The notes: generated by a model not told the origin, from the letters alone. 64,000 nt of DNA from Actinostola sp. cb2023 (GCA_033675265.1 JAUJYZ010000052.1:106001-170000), one strand, 5' to 3'. Numbered from the stretch's first letter, positions 1 through 12,325 are shown. Translations and numbers: made by a program.

Positions 1-240
1 CAGCACCATCAATCATCATCACCAGCCCCATCAATCACAATCACCAGCACATCAATCATCATCACCATCAATCATCATCAACACCACCATCATCATCACC
101 ACCACCATCATCATTATCAACACCACCATCATCATCACCAGCACCACCACCATCATCATTATCAACACCACCACCATCATCACCAGCACCACCACCATCA
201 TCATTATCAACACCACCATCATCACCAACATACTAGTGGT
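1..240. repeat. TCA/CAC-rich minisatellite in ARHGAP35 intron
   Basis: Imperfect 9-30 bp units built from atcatcacc and accaccatcatcat run from the window edge. They lie just downstream (minus-strand sense) of the exon ending at 274, so they sit in an intron. The open frames seen here are a by-product of the trinucleotide periodicity. Confidence 0.9.
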
Positions 241-273
241 AGCAACACCAATACAACCACCATCACTACTCAC

Positions 274-487
274 CTTTTAGCAAGGTCCTGCCCTCTCTGT
301 CTCAAGCTTGATAGAGATTCTACATCTTCATTATCTGCACTCTTGGCCAGGAAGATTGTAATGGATGCAGACAGATTAAACATGGACGTGTCGTCAACGC
401 TATTGTACCTAGACTTACTGTACATCTCTTTGAGTACCTCATGTAGGTAGTCCAGAGAACTGAGCGTAGAATACACACAATAATAAC
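274..487 (-). CDS. ARHGAP35: ARHGAP35 exon 4: pseudoGTPase domain 1, continued
   Basis: Acceptor gttttag at 488-489 and donor gtgagtag at 272-273. It reads YYCVYSTLSSLDYLHEVLKE, and further on LSASITIFLAKSADNEDVES and RQRGQDLAKR, corresponding to the family pattern LCLYNSKESLSYV...LTLILVNK...QQGQQIASKL. It ends in phase 2, so coding continues off the window. Confidence 0.88.
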
Positions 488-3400
488 CTAAAACAATACA
501 ACAAATAATTTATTGATCACATAATACCTAAGGGGGCCTTTAAATATATAATGCCAGGGGTCAAGGTATAAGCTCAAAATATCTGAATGGTTACTGACCA
601 GTATTGGACACCCTTCTAGTACAGACACCTATGAGCCTTGCTGTATTGCAATTCTTTCTCTACTAATACACTTAGTATACATACCATGTGGTGTGGTATC
701 AGTGCTTGTTAGACCATACTCTGGTAAATCAACATCACCATCGATAACCCGTAGGTCAAGCTCATACATACGGCCATCTAGTACGTATTCTAGACCTTCG
801 CCATACGAACACTGCGACTAGAAGAAAAGAAAGGTTGTCTATTATTATTAGAACTCTGGCTGTAAAAGCTGATGTTATGGCAAATCATTTAATGACTCTC
901 TCTTTGCTATCACGATCAGTTTGCTGATTAGTGTTCACTATAACATAGCATTGACATACAGTCATTCTCAAAAAGGTTGTCCAGATGAAAAGACTACAAT
1001 ACTACAATAAAGTCACGTGATTCATATTGTATTAAATTTCTGCGCGCGGAACTGCGAGTTGATACCAGCGCCATTACATTCAGTTCTCACAATGCCGTGT
1101 ACTTTTGCATCTCAAATTGAAATTCCACGCGAGTGAATTACATGTATGAAAAGCGCTGTAATATGGACACCGGATAATATGAACACCGGATAATATGAAC
1201 ACCGGATAATATGGACACCGGATAATATGGACAACGGACACTTTTTCCTGTCCCAATATGCCCATTTTCATACAAAGTCTACCCGGTTAATATGGACACT
1301 TTATTTTCTCAAGACAACGGCGATATGTAAATTGATTGCTTTTTAATTAAAATTACGTGCTTTCCGTACTTTCTCACGTTCAACTTGTAAACTGATCGCT
1401 AATTACATGCATTCAGAGTTTCCCCACTAAAATAAACAGATCACCAGTGACATGCATTCAGTGTTTGCGCTACACAATAAAACCCATTTACAATGTACGT
1501 GATGTAAATTGACCAATTCCGACACCCGGTTAATATGGACACTGCGTCTCGTCCCACTGGTGTTCGTATTAACCGGGTTCCACTGTAATCTTTAATACCA
1601 ATAAGTGAAGGGTCCGTGCAAAACCAACTGTAAGTGACTTGTGATCAAAATCCAAATTCTCCCTCAGAAATCAAAGATCCTACAGGAGAATTTAGAATTT
1701 GATCAGAGTAACCTTAACTGAAGTGTTTCATGCAAAAACAGTGTAAGTGACTTGTGATCAAAATCCAAATTCTCCCTCAGAAATCAAAGATCCAACAAGA
1801 GAATTTAGATTTTGATCAGAGTAACCCTAACTGAAGAGGTTCATGCAAGAACAGTGTAAGTGACTTGTGATCAAAATCCAAATTCTCCCTCAGAAATCAA
1901 AGATCCTACAGGAGAATTTAGATTTTGATCAGAGTAACCGTAACTGAAGTGTTTCATGCAAAAACAGTGTAAGTGACTTGTGATCAAAATCCAAATTCTC
2001 CCTCAAATCAAAGATCCTACAGGAGAATTTAGATTTTGATCAGAGTAACCCTAACTGAAGAGGTTCATGCAAGAACAGTGTAAGTGACTTGTGATCAAAA
2101 TCCAAATTCTCCCTCAGAAATCAAAGATCCTACAGGAGAATTTAGATTTTGATCAGAGTAACCCTAACTGAAGAGGTTCATGCAAGAACAGTGTAAGTGA
2201 CTTGTGATCAAAATCCAAATTCTCCCTCAGAAATCAAAGATCCTACAGGAGAATTTAGATTTTGATCAGAGTAACCCTAACTGAAGTGTTTCATGCAAAA
2301 ACAGTGTAAGTGACTTGTGATCAAAATCCAAATTCTCCCTCAGAAATCAAAGATCCTACAGGAGAATTTAGATTTTGATCAGAGTAACCCTAACTGAAGT
2401 GTTTCATGCAAAAACAGTGTAAGTGACTTGTGATCAAAATCCAAATTCTTCCTCAGAAATCAAAGATCCAACAAGAGAATTTAGATTTTGATCAGAATAA
2501 CCGTAACTGAAGTGTTTCATGCAAAAACAGTGTAAGTGACTTGTGATCAAAATCCAAATTCTTCCTCAGAAATCAAAGATCCAACAAGAGAATTTAGATT
2601 TTGATCAGAATAACCGTAACTGAAGTGTTTCATGCAAAAACAGTGTAAGTGACTTGTGATCAAAATCCAAATTCTTCCTCAGAAATCAAAGATCCAACAA
2701 GAGAATTTAGATTTTGATCAGAGTAACCTTAACTGAAGTGTTTCATGCAAAAACAGTGTAAGTGACTTGTGATCAAAATCCAAATTCTCCCTCAGAAATC
2801 AAAGATCCTACAGGAGAATTCCTACTTTGATCAGATATTTACCTGTATCTCTTTCTCTAGATTCTGTGCCAGTCCCTCATTGCCAAGGATCACAATACTA
2901 AGCTGACTGTCCTCACTATCTAGAGTTTCATCACTGCCAGAGTATTCAGGTCTAGACAGAAGGAAAAAAAAGTACTTATTGACTGAGTGGGAGGGCCGGA
3001 GGGGAAACTATTTGGCTCAAGGTCATGCCGTACGGAACAAGCGCAGCAAGGTCCGTAAAAATGACCAAGAGCCAAATATTTTCCTGTACGGCCCGACCTA
3101 ACTCAGTCAATAAGCATTTTATCATATGACCCAGTTTTTTGTTACAAAAAGGGATGAAAATACCATGTAAAACAAATAAATATAGCGCTCGCAAAGGATG
3201 TAAACATCGAGTAGGACTGGATGGGGTTTGCCGGCCCGCTCGAGCAAAGCTGTCCAGTCCCCATCACGTGACTTCTTCCCGAAGTTTTTTTTAATAGAGA
3301 ACGTGAGCAGGGCCATACGGGCCATAATATCAGATATTGTACATCTAACTGCAACATATTGCACCATATTTTATACACCTATTCAAAAAAAAAGTTGTCT

Positions 3401-4864
3401 TGTTCAAAGCAGCAAGCATCAAGCCAAGACCAGTGAATGCTGGTTTTGTGTAATTGTTTCTATAAGGACTAATTACAAAATGTGACCGCTTTTTCATTCC
3501 ATATTGACATTATCATTATTAGTCGGGCTTCCTGTGGAAGGAGCCCGACTCTAAAAATGCAGAGCGTTCTTCGTCGACCCCAAAAAGCACGCATGCGCCC
3601 TGTCGGCCGCTAAGATAATCATCGACCAACAACATGATCTTATACTATCAACACGAGACATCGCACATCGTCCTCTTTCTTCAGAAACCTTGTCGAAGGA
3701 AGGTTAATATGTCGTCTTGTTTAAGCTTATATTTGCATTTGGTATGGATATATTTATGGCACCAAATAAACTATTGTCATTTCTATGATTCGCTGAGTTT
3801 GTGAAATCGATTTTACAAAGAAAGCATGTTCTACCGAGTCATGCATAATCACCCAAGGCTCTAACAACATGGTTTCTTCACAAACCTTGTCAATTGGAGG
3901 AAGGTTACTAGTATGTCGTCTTGTTTTTTATTATTTTTCTCCGTACGCGTCAACGTCGAGTTAAAGCCGAAGGAGACATAAAGTCTGGCCAAGAAAGATT
4001 AGAAAGCACAAACCAATCAGGGAAAGCACCGGAGGTCAAGGGGTCAAAATATAAGTCTTTTCTCGTCTAAATCTGAATTTAGATTGAAACAGGACGCTCT
4101 AGTAACATGAAGTATATACTGTAAAGTTCGCAGTACTGAAATTGCAAGGAAAGGATGTTCTATCGAGCTCGAGTCATGCAACGACGAGCAACCAAAAACT
4201 GTTTCAATCGCACTGAAAATCGCACTATAAGATATCTATATTTAGCTCAAATAGGTTACATTTCATTTAGAAGCCCGACTTCACGCTAGAAGAGCGTCTA
4301 GTTTATATTATTATTGTAAAGCGCTATCGGATAAACTAGAAATAGCACTATATAAATTGATTATTATTATTATTATTATTGGTGAGAACTTAATGAGCAG
4401 GAGCTGAGGACACAGCTACTCAAGACCAAATGGAAAAATCTTGTCAAGACTGTTTGTTATACTATTATTATTTGTTGTCACTTTACTCATGGTGAGATGC
4501 AATCAACAAAGAGATTATTGGCTAAAAAACATCATCATTTAAAGCTAGAGAATGGAATATTCTATCAATGGGACCTGATGGAACTGTCTTGGGTCTATCT
4601 ATGGGTCCAACAGCTGGGTTAATTTGAAATTTATACCAGTCTTCATAGAGAATTACTCTGTACTCTATAACTCCTAATATGGACCAGTGAAAGTTGAAAT
4701 AAAATTCATTTAATAAATTGGGTTAAGTTACTACTTCTGGGCCATCTGGCTTGTTATACACCACATGGTTTGTGGTGGTCTATAATTAATGGCATTGACC
4801 TCAAACTAGGTTAATAAGAGTTAGGTACTGTACATAATAATAGGATAATACAGATGTATAAGTA

Positions 4865-4934
<70 letters not shown>

Positions 4935-4952
4935 AATAACAATAATAATAAC

Positions 4953-4984
<32 letters not shown>

Positions 4985-7900
4985 CAGTGCTAAGATATGG
5001 ACAGTGTCACTACGAATATTAAAGCACATGATCCAAATACTCCATGATTACTGAAATGAATACATGTATAAAGTCTGGAGTATAAGGTTTCATTAGACCC
5101 CAAGGCTGTAGCATACTAAACTTACATGTATATAGGAGTGTCAATATCAATTATGATAGTTGTATATAAAGTTGTTATTAATAGCATTATTCATTATATC
5201 AAACAGACTTGCTCAACTAGTAGTTAGGGGATTAAACAGTGATTTTCATGTTCTAAGGGGAAATTAAAGACAAGCCTAGACTAAAGCTCTTGAAGAAAGG
5301 ATAAGATAAGATCGACTTTAGATATGTATCAGTTAATTACAAAACCATTCAAATGTGACCTTTACGTTATATCTACTAGTACTTAGAGAACCAGTTCTTA
5401 TAGCAGAATATAGACCAAGTGATGAATGAATTATGTTTGCCTTCAAGTTGATAATGGATAGATTATTGTTTCAACACTGTAGATGAGAGAGCTTTAGCGT
5501 ACATCTATCAAAGAAAGATGACTACAAATTAGAAAATCATTGTAATTTTAATTCTATGTATTTGTTAGTTATCTAATTCAATATTGCATAGATTATAACA
5601 CCAATAGGCCATGAAATGGCATTAAAATCTAATGAAAACATATGGTAGAAATAAGTACTTTTAGTAGATACTATAATTCACCCACTAATCCATATTGACT
5701 AGTGTCTAGGGTTTGTCTACTCATATTTAATGTATTAGCTTTGTGCGTTCTACACATATGAATCAAATATCCAAAGGCCAGAAGCACTTTAGGTTTAGAT
5801 TCTCTGCATTTTTGCTTGTATCGACTACTGTTATCATCAACCACACTACATGTATATCCACTATATCCTATAGTAGCTGTCTCAGGGCTTCTATGGGTTA
5901 ATTTATGTTTTTAAAGCAGTTAGATGCAGTAAGATAATTCTATAGGAGAGGTGAGACAGTCAGACTGACTACAGATTGGTATATATTGCCGACATGTGCT
6001 AACTAAAGAAATGTTAATCATGTATCAAAAAAACATGAATAATACATAGTTAATTTGACAGGAATAACATCAATTCAGTTCACTGTTACACAGCCTACTG
6101 TAGTATTAGAGTATTTTAGTATTACTGTAAGGCAACCAAAAATACAGTAATGTTATATTTGCACGTTGTTACAAACAGTTACTGACATTAACTCAGTATC
6201 AAAACAAGCCTTGATTGAATGTAGAGAATGGGAGATAGAAACCCCTTACCAGGAGAGTTGAGCTGTTTAAAGGGGAATTAGTACACAGCATGCAAGCAAA
6301 GAACGCCAACAAATAGTATTTGTGTAAAACAGGAAATCAAGCAATTGAGCTTGTGAACTTCTACAAGTGCTGTATAGTTGACAACACACTTTTTTAGGAT
6401 GTCTTGATTGTTGTTTGATTACAAGAGTACAATCCATAGAGTAAGTTAGAAGTCTAAAAGTACACTGGCTTGGTTTATGTCATGTCCAATACTTGACAGT
6501 AGGTTAGAACAAACAACCGAATCAATGTGTAAATACTACAAAAAATCCCCCCAAATGGCACTCCACTGCCCTATAACTATCAAACAAATCCACCTTGGTC
6601 GGACATCAATATTTACTTGTCAAAATTGGTCTATAAAACCCAAGTGTAACAAGCCTATCATCTGACAACAAGCAGCCAAATATACGAGAATGTCTTGAGA
6701 ATGAAAGGAATTTTGTGTTGTCGACACTGTTGGAATGTGAAATGTACTGTAGATGTTACTGACACATAGTGCTTGATTGAAGAGATTGCGGTCAGGTTTA
6801 TAACACAGTCACATCTCGAGGGAGGGTAGATCTCTGGCCTTCCATGCGGTGCAGTAGAAACAACACTACAATCCAAACATAACTTAACTTCCTAGCTTTA
6901 CATAAATATTTTAAATAAGCGCATGGTTCTAAATCTAATAGACGTGAGTTTGACTATAAAATACTCGTTCAATACTTGACTAGTATTAGTATTATAACAG
7001 TATATTGATGTCATATCGTTGGCTACTTACCCGTAGGCTGTCGTCGCAACGATTTCTTGCATTAGTCGATCACTGCACTTGTCAGGACCACATAGGCATC
7101 TAGAAGGGCTATTCAGCAATGCTATGTGATTTAGAATGCGTATTTTACGAATACTCTCTAACTTGTCTAGTCTTCTATATCGATCATCAAGACACAGGCT
7201 CGCATAGATCGCCTCCATGTCATCCTCTGATGGAGTGGCGTTATGTTCCAACTTTGTAAAAGAACTCGCTGATTCAAAGAGTAACTCTTGAAAATCAGCC
7301 TTAGCTCGCTCAGCAATATCTCTTAGATAGAAATCATAGATAGTTAGCCTTTCAGGCTCATCTAAATACTGGTAACTCTCTTCGTTCTGAAGGATTCTAT
7401 ACACTTCTCGCCATTCACTTCCAGGGCGAATTTGTGGTGTCAGTTCTAAAAGTTTACGAAACTCGTTCTTCCTTCGATTCTTCTTCTCGGCCGCTTTTAG
7501 CTTTTCAATGTGAAGCTGAAATGCTTGAGCAGCTTGTGGGAGAGACAGGACATCATAGGGAATTCTAGAGTCATCACTAAGCAAATGATCACTCTCATCC
7601 CATGCTGTATTCTCAGGCAACATTATCAACCACGTACTAAAATCCTTATGATTTCTGATCATCTTTTGACAGATTCCCCAATTCCATTGATACAATTCCA
7701 GTGCACTTATAGTAGGCACAAGATCATCTAAAGCATGGGGAAGCTTTAACATGTATTCCATTAGCTTTCTTTCCTCGAATTCACGGCGTAACTTTCTGAT
7801 GTGCTTGGTAAATATTTTTTTACAAGCGTCTGAGCCGTAAAGGTCTCTGTGGGTTCTGTACTCCGTCGCCTCTTCGATCGATTTCTTGACATTTTTCCAC

Positions 7901-8760
7901 AGACATTGAAAGCCATTAGCAGTTCTGTTAATCAAAACCTGGTACTCTTGTAATGTTTTATCCAGTATTTCTTGGTGTATTTTGTGTGCTTCAGAATAAG
8001 GAGTTAATTTGGATCGCAGCCTACCTTTGTCGATCAACTGACCAAGTACTACGAACGCCAAATCAACATTTACATTCTCTAGTGCTGAACATTCGACTAT
8101 GGGAGCATTGATCTTTTTAGATTGGATGAATCGATACAGTTCTTGTAGTAAATTTAACTGTGTAACATCGCATTTATTAGCCACTATAACATACGGTCGT
8201 TTAGATTTTTGGATTTGTGATATAAGAGTTGCTACAAGGCGTTCTTGGGTCTCTTCGAGTCGCTTCGCGTTCGTAGTTTCAACATCGTAAATGATGAGGA
8301 ACCCATCGATATTGACTTTTCCCGATGGAAAGGCAACTTGTTCAAAATCATTCTGCAATGCTACCTGTTCTCTACTGATGTACATGAGTTTTTCAGGCGA
8401 GGATATCTTGGTGGCGGCGGCACGTTTGGGGTAGGGCACACGAGTGAGCGGCATCAGAGATGCATCGTCTATAAATTCAGTTTGTTCAATGACATTGAAT
8501 CTATACTCCGTTCCATCTTCACCTGCTTGTAGCTTAGCTCCCCAGTACAAGAACGAGTCATTATTGATCACTCTACCACCAAAGTCTGATGTGCTGAAGA
8601 CCGATGTATGGTTTGCGACGAAATCATCGGCTAACGGACGAACGAAGCGATTGCAAAGACATGACTTGCCGACACCATACAACGACTGATCTTTGTCTAA
8701 ACCAGATAAACCTACAACTGATATGTTGTATGTCTTTAGCTCGTTACTCCGTTTGGACAT
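274..8760 (-). CDS. ARHGAP35: p190 RhoGAP (ARHGAP35/ARHGAP5-like), N-terminal part of gene
   Basis: This is the 5' part of a p190 Rho GTPase-activating protein, a regulator that switches off Rho at the plasma membrane and actin cytoskeleton. Four exons join in consistent phase: 7031-8760 (phase 2 end), 2843-2951, 685-817 and 274-487. The joined product shows the N-terminal GTPase-like domain (P-loop GVGKS at about residues 29-33, NKCD at 195-198), then the FF-repeat region (about 265-540), then the start of the first pseudoGTPase domain (LSIVILGNEGLA, DGRMYELDLRVIDGD, TTPHGYYCVYS). The catalytic RhoGAP domain must lie beyond the left edge. The ATG at 8760 gives MSKRSNELKTYNISVVGLSG, matching the family start. 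Whether it is orthologous to the ARHGAP35 or the ARHGAP5 paralogue cannot be decided; an unduplicated invertebrate gene is likely. Confidence 0.93.
685..817 (-). CDS. ARHGAP35: ARHGAP35 exon 3: pseudoGTPase domain 1
   Basis: It is bounded by acceptor ttcttctag and donor gtatgtat, and is phase-compatible with exons 2 and 4. It reads SQCSYGEGLEYVLDGRMYEL, then DLRVIDGDVDLPEYG, then TSTDTTPHG. The DGRMYEL and TPHG motifs match the vertebrate p190 proteins. Confidence 0.9.
1150..1588. mobile_element. pogo/Tigger-like terminal repeat fragments with 16-bp tandem copies
   Basis: The right end reads gttcgtattaaccgggttc cactgTA; its reverse complement starts TAcagtggaacccggttaat, a pogo/Tigger-like terminus flanked by TA. 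On the left, a 16-bp unit (accggataatatgaac) is repeated four to five times at about 1158-1235, and related sequence recurs at 1281 and 1531. The left terminus is not clear, so this may be a truncated or internally rearranged non-autonomous copy. No transposase is present. Confidence 0.45.
1602..2842. repeat. 112-113 bp tandem array (about 11 copies) in ARHGAP35 intron 2
   Basis: The phrase gtaagtgacttgtgatc recurs near 1630, 1743, 1856, 1968, 2080, 2193, 2306, 2418, 2530, 2643 and 2756. Each unit holds an imperfect palindrome (ccaaattctccctc ... caggagaatttagattttg). Dispersed copies of the same palindrome occur at 36565-36670 and on both sides of the foldback element at 57497-60153, so the array is an amplified small transposon-like repeat. 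Confidence 0.92.
2843..2951 (-). CDS. ARHGAP35: ARHGAP35 exon 2: start of pseudoGTPase domain 1
   Basis: Acceptor ctgtctag precedes 2951 and donor gtaaatat follows 2843. Entering in phase 2 it reads PEYSGSDETLDSEDSQLS then IVILGNEGLAQNLEKEIQ, matching the beta-1 strand of the first p190 pseudoGTPase domain. No Walker A lysine motif is present, as expected for a pseudoGTPase. A tandem array starts about 8 nt into the following intron. Confidence 0.9.
2975..3114. mobile_element. Palindromic foldback element in ARHGAP35 intron 1
   Basis: The outer arms cttattgactgag(t) and (a)ctcagtcaataag flank inner arms that share ggccg, aaactatttggctc and ggtcat with mismatches. The whole 140-bp segment can fold into one long hairpin. 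No coding capacity. Confidence 0.65.
3519..4301 (+). mobile_element. Helitron-like non-autonomous insertion, copy 1
   Basis: The left end TTAGTCGGGCTTCC is followed at once by a hairpin (gtcgggc ... gcccgac). The right end has the short palindrome acgctagaagagcgt followed by CTAG and then host T; the base before the left end is A. Insertion between A and T, a subterminal 3' hairpin and a CTAG end are Helitron traits. An internal segment near 3688-3720 (accttgtcgaaggaaggtta) is repeated near 3884-3925. It resembles the element at 57588-58411 in both ends. The 5' end is not the canonical TC. Confidence 0.55.
4302..4376 (+). repeat. Retroposon-type 3' tail with ATT microsatellite
   Basis: The pattern gtaaagcgctat ... 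actatataaattgattattatt, ending in (att)n, is a common 3' tail of invertebrate SINE/LINE copies. Similar tails occur near 13083 and 29332. No body of the element is recognised. Confidence 0.4.
4377..7030. other. ARHGAP35 intron 1 sequence without recognised gene
   Basis: The phase of the flanking exons fits direct joining, so no exon is expected here. An (aat)n microsatellite occupies about 4868-4990. The rest is AT-rich unique sequence in which I see nothing supportable. Confidence 0.6.
7031..8760 (-). CDS. ARHGAP35: ARHGAP35 exon 1: GTPase-like domain and FF repeats
   Basis: A single 1730-nt coding exon encodes 576 complete codons. Landmarks are GVGKSCLCNRF (nucleotide-binding loop), HTSVFSTSDFGGRVINND (switch region), IEQTEFIDD, ANKCDV, and SALENVNVDLAF (G5-like). 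The rest is charged helical sequence typical of the four FF domains that bind transcription factors such as TFII-I in vertebrates. It ends TACGG with donor gtaagt at 7029-7030. Packing the GTPase and FF regions into one large exon is also the vertebrate arrangement. Confidence 0.95.
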
Positions 8761-9889
8761 ACCTTGGCATTGGAGCCTTCTCCGCTATGAGATCTATTCC
8801 ATACTTAGGATTTAGTGAGTCGACTGTCTTAACGCCGCCATTTTGAGTCGTTTGTTTGAAAATGCCCGACGGTAAAGAAAGGGCTTGCGATCACGTGATC
8901 ACATGTTTACATCATTTACATAATCATTTGGATATCGATATCTCGGAAAAATCCCCGAAAAACCCTCGAAAAAATGAAAATTAACCCCCGTATTCCTAAA
9001 ACTCCCCAAGATAATGTTATCATACATAAATAAAGAAATAACTCCAGTTTTTGCTTGTTGAGTATTTTGTGATTTTTTTTTAGAACGTCAGCAGAAAGTG
9101 ACAGGCCAAGGGGGTCAACAGCGAGGTAGTCTCTGCATCTCTATCATCAGCTGGCGATACGCGACTACGTCATGGGGTGTGCACCATTCTATTTTTGTGG
9201 CCATTGGTCTTTAAAAGTATCTTCTTCATTACGCTAAAAATAGAGGAAAAATCACTTTTTTTACACGTTAATCAACATTGACTCAGTGATCAAAAATCCG
9301 ACCGAGCATTGCAACGGTACTTCCACATTCATCATCGATGAGTGTTGTCACATCTACTTAAAAACTCATTTTGATGGTTTTATATTGTTTTCAACAGGAT
9401 AACAAAACATAAATGTTCCCTTTTATAACGAAGAAAAGAAAGATGTCTACAGCACGCGCGCGCTGTCATTGTTTTATTCATTTGAACTTTTTCAATCGAT
9501 TATTCATCGTATATCGACTTTGAACTGGTTTTGTTGGGCATGAAGTTAGACATCTCTCTCTTTCTTTAATGGAGGGTAAAAAAATTGGCAATAAAAATGA
9601 CATCACGATGACTTTATCCCGTAAACAAACAGCAGTAGCCCTAGCTGTGCATATATTAGTGTATTGTTGATATTATAAATATTAATCTACTGTTGGTTAC
9701 TTGCATACATTAATGTCCACATGATTCATTGTGAGCAAACGCCCGTTAACTTTACTGAATATAATCCTGTGGAAAAATCATGAGCTTCTCCCTCTACAGA
9801 CTCAATTAGCGTTCAGGATCTGGTTTATTTACTCCATCATCGTTCGTCATATAAAGAAAGGTGTGAAGTCTAGCAAGTTACACTTCAAA
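8761..9889. promoter_or_regulatory. Divergent intergenic region between ARHGAP35 and the 178-aa gene
   Basis: The two start codons at 8760 (minus) and 9890 (plus) face away from each other across 1.1 kb. The region should hold both promoters and 5' UTRs. No TATA box or start site can be assigned with confidence, and no further coding potential was seen. Confidence 0.5.
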
Positions 9890-10929
9890 ATGGCGGGCAT
9901 TATATCAAGCGCGTTTCATCTACAGGATCAGGCCATTGATCGTGATGAGTTCTACAAAAGGCTTATAAAACTAGATGTAAACGACGAACAGTGTCTGTCA
10001 GGCTTCTTAAATGACTATAAGTACAAGAAACTATCAGTAAAAGGATTGAATCGGGATTTAATATTCGCGGGAAGGGAAGCCACTGCACTGTTCGACGATT
10101 TTACATTGGAAATATGGAAAAAGTATTACATCAACGAAGACGTTGTACAGATCGCTATTCTACAAGGAAATCTTCCTTTTCCTTTAGAGGTAAGAAGTAT
10201 TAATTAGTACTCTAGAATTCACGTTTATTTGAATGTTTTACTCCATCGATCACGAACTATTTCAATCATTTTCCTTTCGATGTTGACACAAGAAAGCCAT
10301 CAAAGTGTTCTGTCTCACGCCGAGTATTTATCATGACTTGAAATAAAAACATTGAATCAACAGAAATAAAAAATATACCTCGATTCATGAGAACGTTTAT
10401 TGGAGATTTCTAGTGCAAAACATTAAGGTACTTAGCTACACTCCAATGCAACACAACAATGGTTCGAACAGTCGTTTTGTTCGTATATTTAATCCTTGAA
10501 TTTTCCATGAGACAACATGGCGGGATATAAAAGGCATCACACGTCACCAAGACAATCAATTTTTGTATGACTTCTTTTTGCCTTTACATATTGAATACAA
10601 CTCTAGCTATAGCTGGAAAAAAAATATTTCCCTTAATTTCTTATTGTATTTCTTCCTATATCATATTTAATACATTCCTGTTCTTCTGCCAGGGATTATT
10701 TGTTGGCAGAACCAGTGGTAAATTGTACGTTTGCCAGGAATCTGATGATTACCAGGAACAGCGCATTACCTGTATGGGTTATAGTATGGAACACTTTCTC
10801 ACCGTAGGACCACAGCGACTACTAGAGTACAATAAGCCACAGTGTATGTTTGAGAACTGTTATGGATGCTTTGACCCACTGATTAAAGACAGAGTACTCA
10901 ACTCAATGGGTCTTCCATCGAAACCATGA
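9890..10929 (+). CDS. Uncharacterised 178-residue protein, two exons
   Basis: Exon 1 is 9890-10189 (100 codons, donor gtaagaag) and exon 2 is 10693-10929 (78 codons plus TGA, acceptor ttctgccag); both join in phase 0. The first in-frame ATG (caaaATGG) has a good Kozak context; the open frame upstream starts with GTG only. The protein begins MAGIISSAFHLQDQAIDRDE, is soluble-looking and mixed helical, and has no signal peptide or membrane segment. The C-terminal half is aromatic and cysteine-rich (KLYVCQESDDYQEQRITCMG, QCMFENCYGCFDP). I do not recognise the family. Clean splice sites, balanced composition and lack of repeats argue that it is a real gene. Confidence 0.78.
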
Positions 10930-12213
10930 ACTACACTATAATTAGTACAAGATGAAGCAATAACATCACTGTAGATTTGACCACAGAACTTGTAACCATG
11001 GGATACTTTGTCATGTTCTGGACTTAGTTTTGTGTGGTCCAAACCACCAGGTTGAGCAGTGTGTTTAGTTCTCTAGAGATAATGTAATTTGCAATGTAGT
11101 TAGAATTGACTAGTGTACAACAATCATATCGGTTGATTAGTGCCTTATACTAGCGCTAATCATGGCACGGGCAGTCACCAAACACTGATATATTCCAGTC
11201 AATAACTTATGATAGCAATAATAATAAATATCAGTAATGTTGCAAATAAAGGTATCAGGAATCAATCTCTTTTTTCCCTTTCTTTCTCATTTCTTCTTCT
11301 CATTTCTTTGCATATTCTCTTGTTTCATTCCCTCCCTTTTCACTCTTTTCTGTTTGTTGTTCCAGTCTTCCTTCATGAGCTGCTGCTATATGCAGTGATT
11401 ATCTTGATACTAAAGTTATAGGTGTTACCCATTATTGTGTAACTTCTGGCAGTAGTCATATATATTAAATTGTAATACTTAGGGTTCCCTGGAAGGGGGA
11501 GGGGGAGGGGGGGGGGGGGGGGGACTTCCATGTGAAATGGGCAGAGATGACAGTCAGAAAATTTCAATTTAAAAAAACCCCTAAAGGAGACCATTTTGGG
11601 CATGGCTCAAGTGTTATTTGACTGCTAAAAGATACCATTCTAAACCAGAAATATTACAGATTTCCTGCCTGATCATCTAGACCACCCACTGAATATAGGT
11701 CGTTTTTATTTCTTCGCGAGCAACCCTAAATGATACCTTGATGGGCTAAATATATTGGTATTCGGTTACCAAGTGAACACCCTAAGGGATACCCGTAATT
11801 TACACCCCTAAAAGAGACGATGATCATTCCCGCCCCTTTCACATGGAGATGGAGATGATTCCCCCCCCCCCCCCCCAAGGGGTAGGGTTCTCTGTATAAT
11901 CCAACATCATCTTTGTGTGTCAACTAGCTTCTACAAAAATGTCATCATTACACGCACCTCCAAAGTTTTAGACTGGCAGTCTAAAAACCTACTGAGAATG
12001 CAGCATACAGCTGGTAGCACATCTATTGTATTGTATGTATTGTACTGTACTGTGTTTTATTGCACAACTTGTAATCTTACAGTACAAATACAAGTACAAA
12101 TATGACAGCGTATTACACGTTTTAGAAAAAAACGGTTTGCGCGCTCGCTTTTTATATCAGTACAGAGAAAAATACGGTATTTTCATTAATTTTGTTGTTG
12201 TGCAATAAACAAC
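10930..12213. other. Intergenic sequence with poly-G/poly-C tracts
   Basis: This lies downstream of the 178-aa gene. A G-rich tract at about 11496-11523 and a C tract at about 11860-11876, with flanks that partly mirror each other (agggttccctgg versus ggggtagggttctc; acttccatgtgaaa versus tttcacatgg), suggest a diverged inverted-repeat element of about 400 bp. No gene is seen. Confidence 0.45.
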
Positions 12214-12325
12214 TTATTACACGGGTAGTTGGGTAATACGGCTGGACATTTTTACTCGTCTTTGTATTTTGACGAGCCGTACTCGTAAAATATTCAGCCG
12301 TATTACCCAACTACCCGTGTAATAA
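12214..12325. mobile_element. 112-bp palindromic element
   Basis: The left arm ttattacacgggtagttggg and beyond is matched by the exact reverse complement ending at 12325 (arms about 31 bp), enclosing a smaller inverted pair (ttttactcgtc / gacgag...actcgtaaaa). Long perfect arms without coding sequence fit a miniature foldback element. Confidence 0.7.

Noticed and set aside
4811..5029. Open frame of poly-leucine/isoleucine
   Set aside because: Direct translation of an (aat)n microsatellite.
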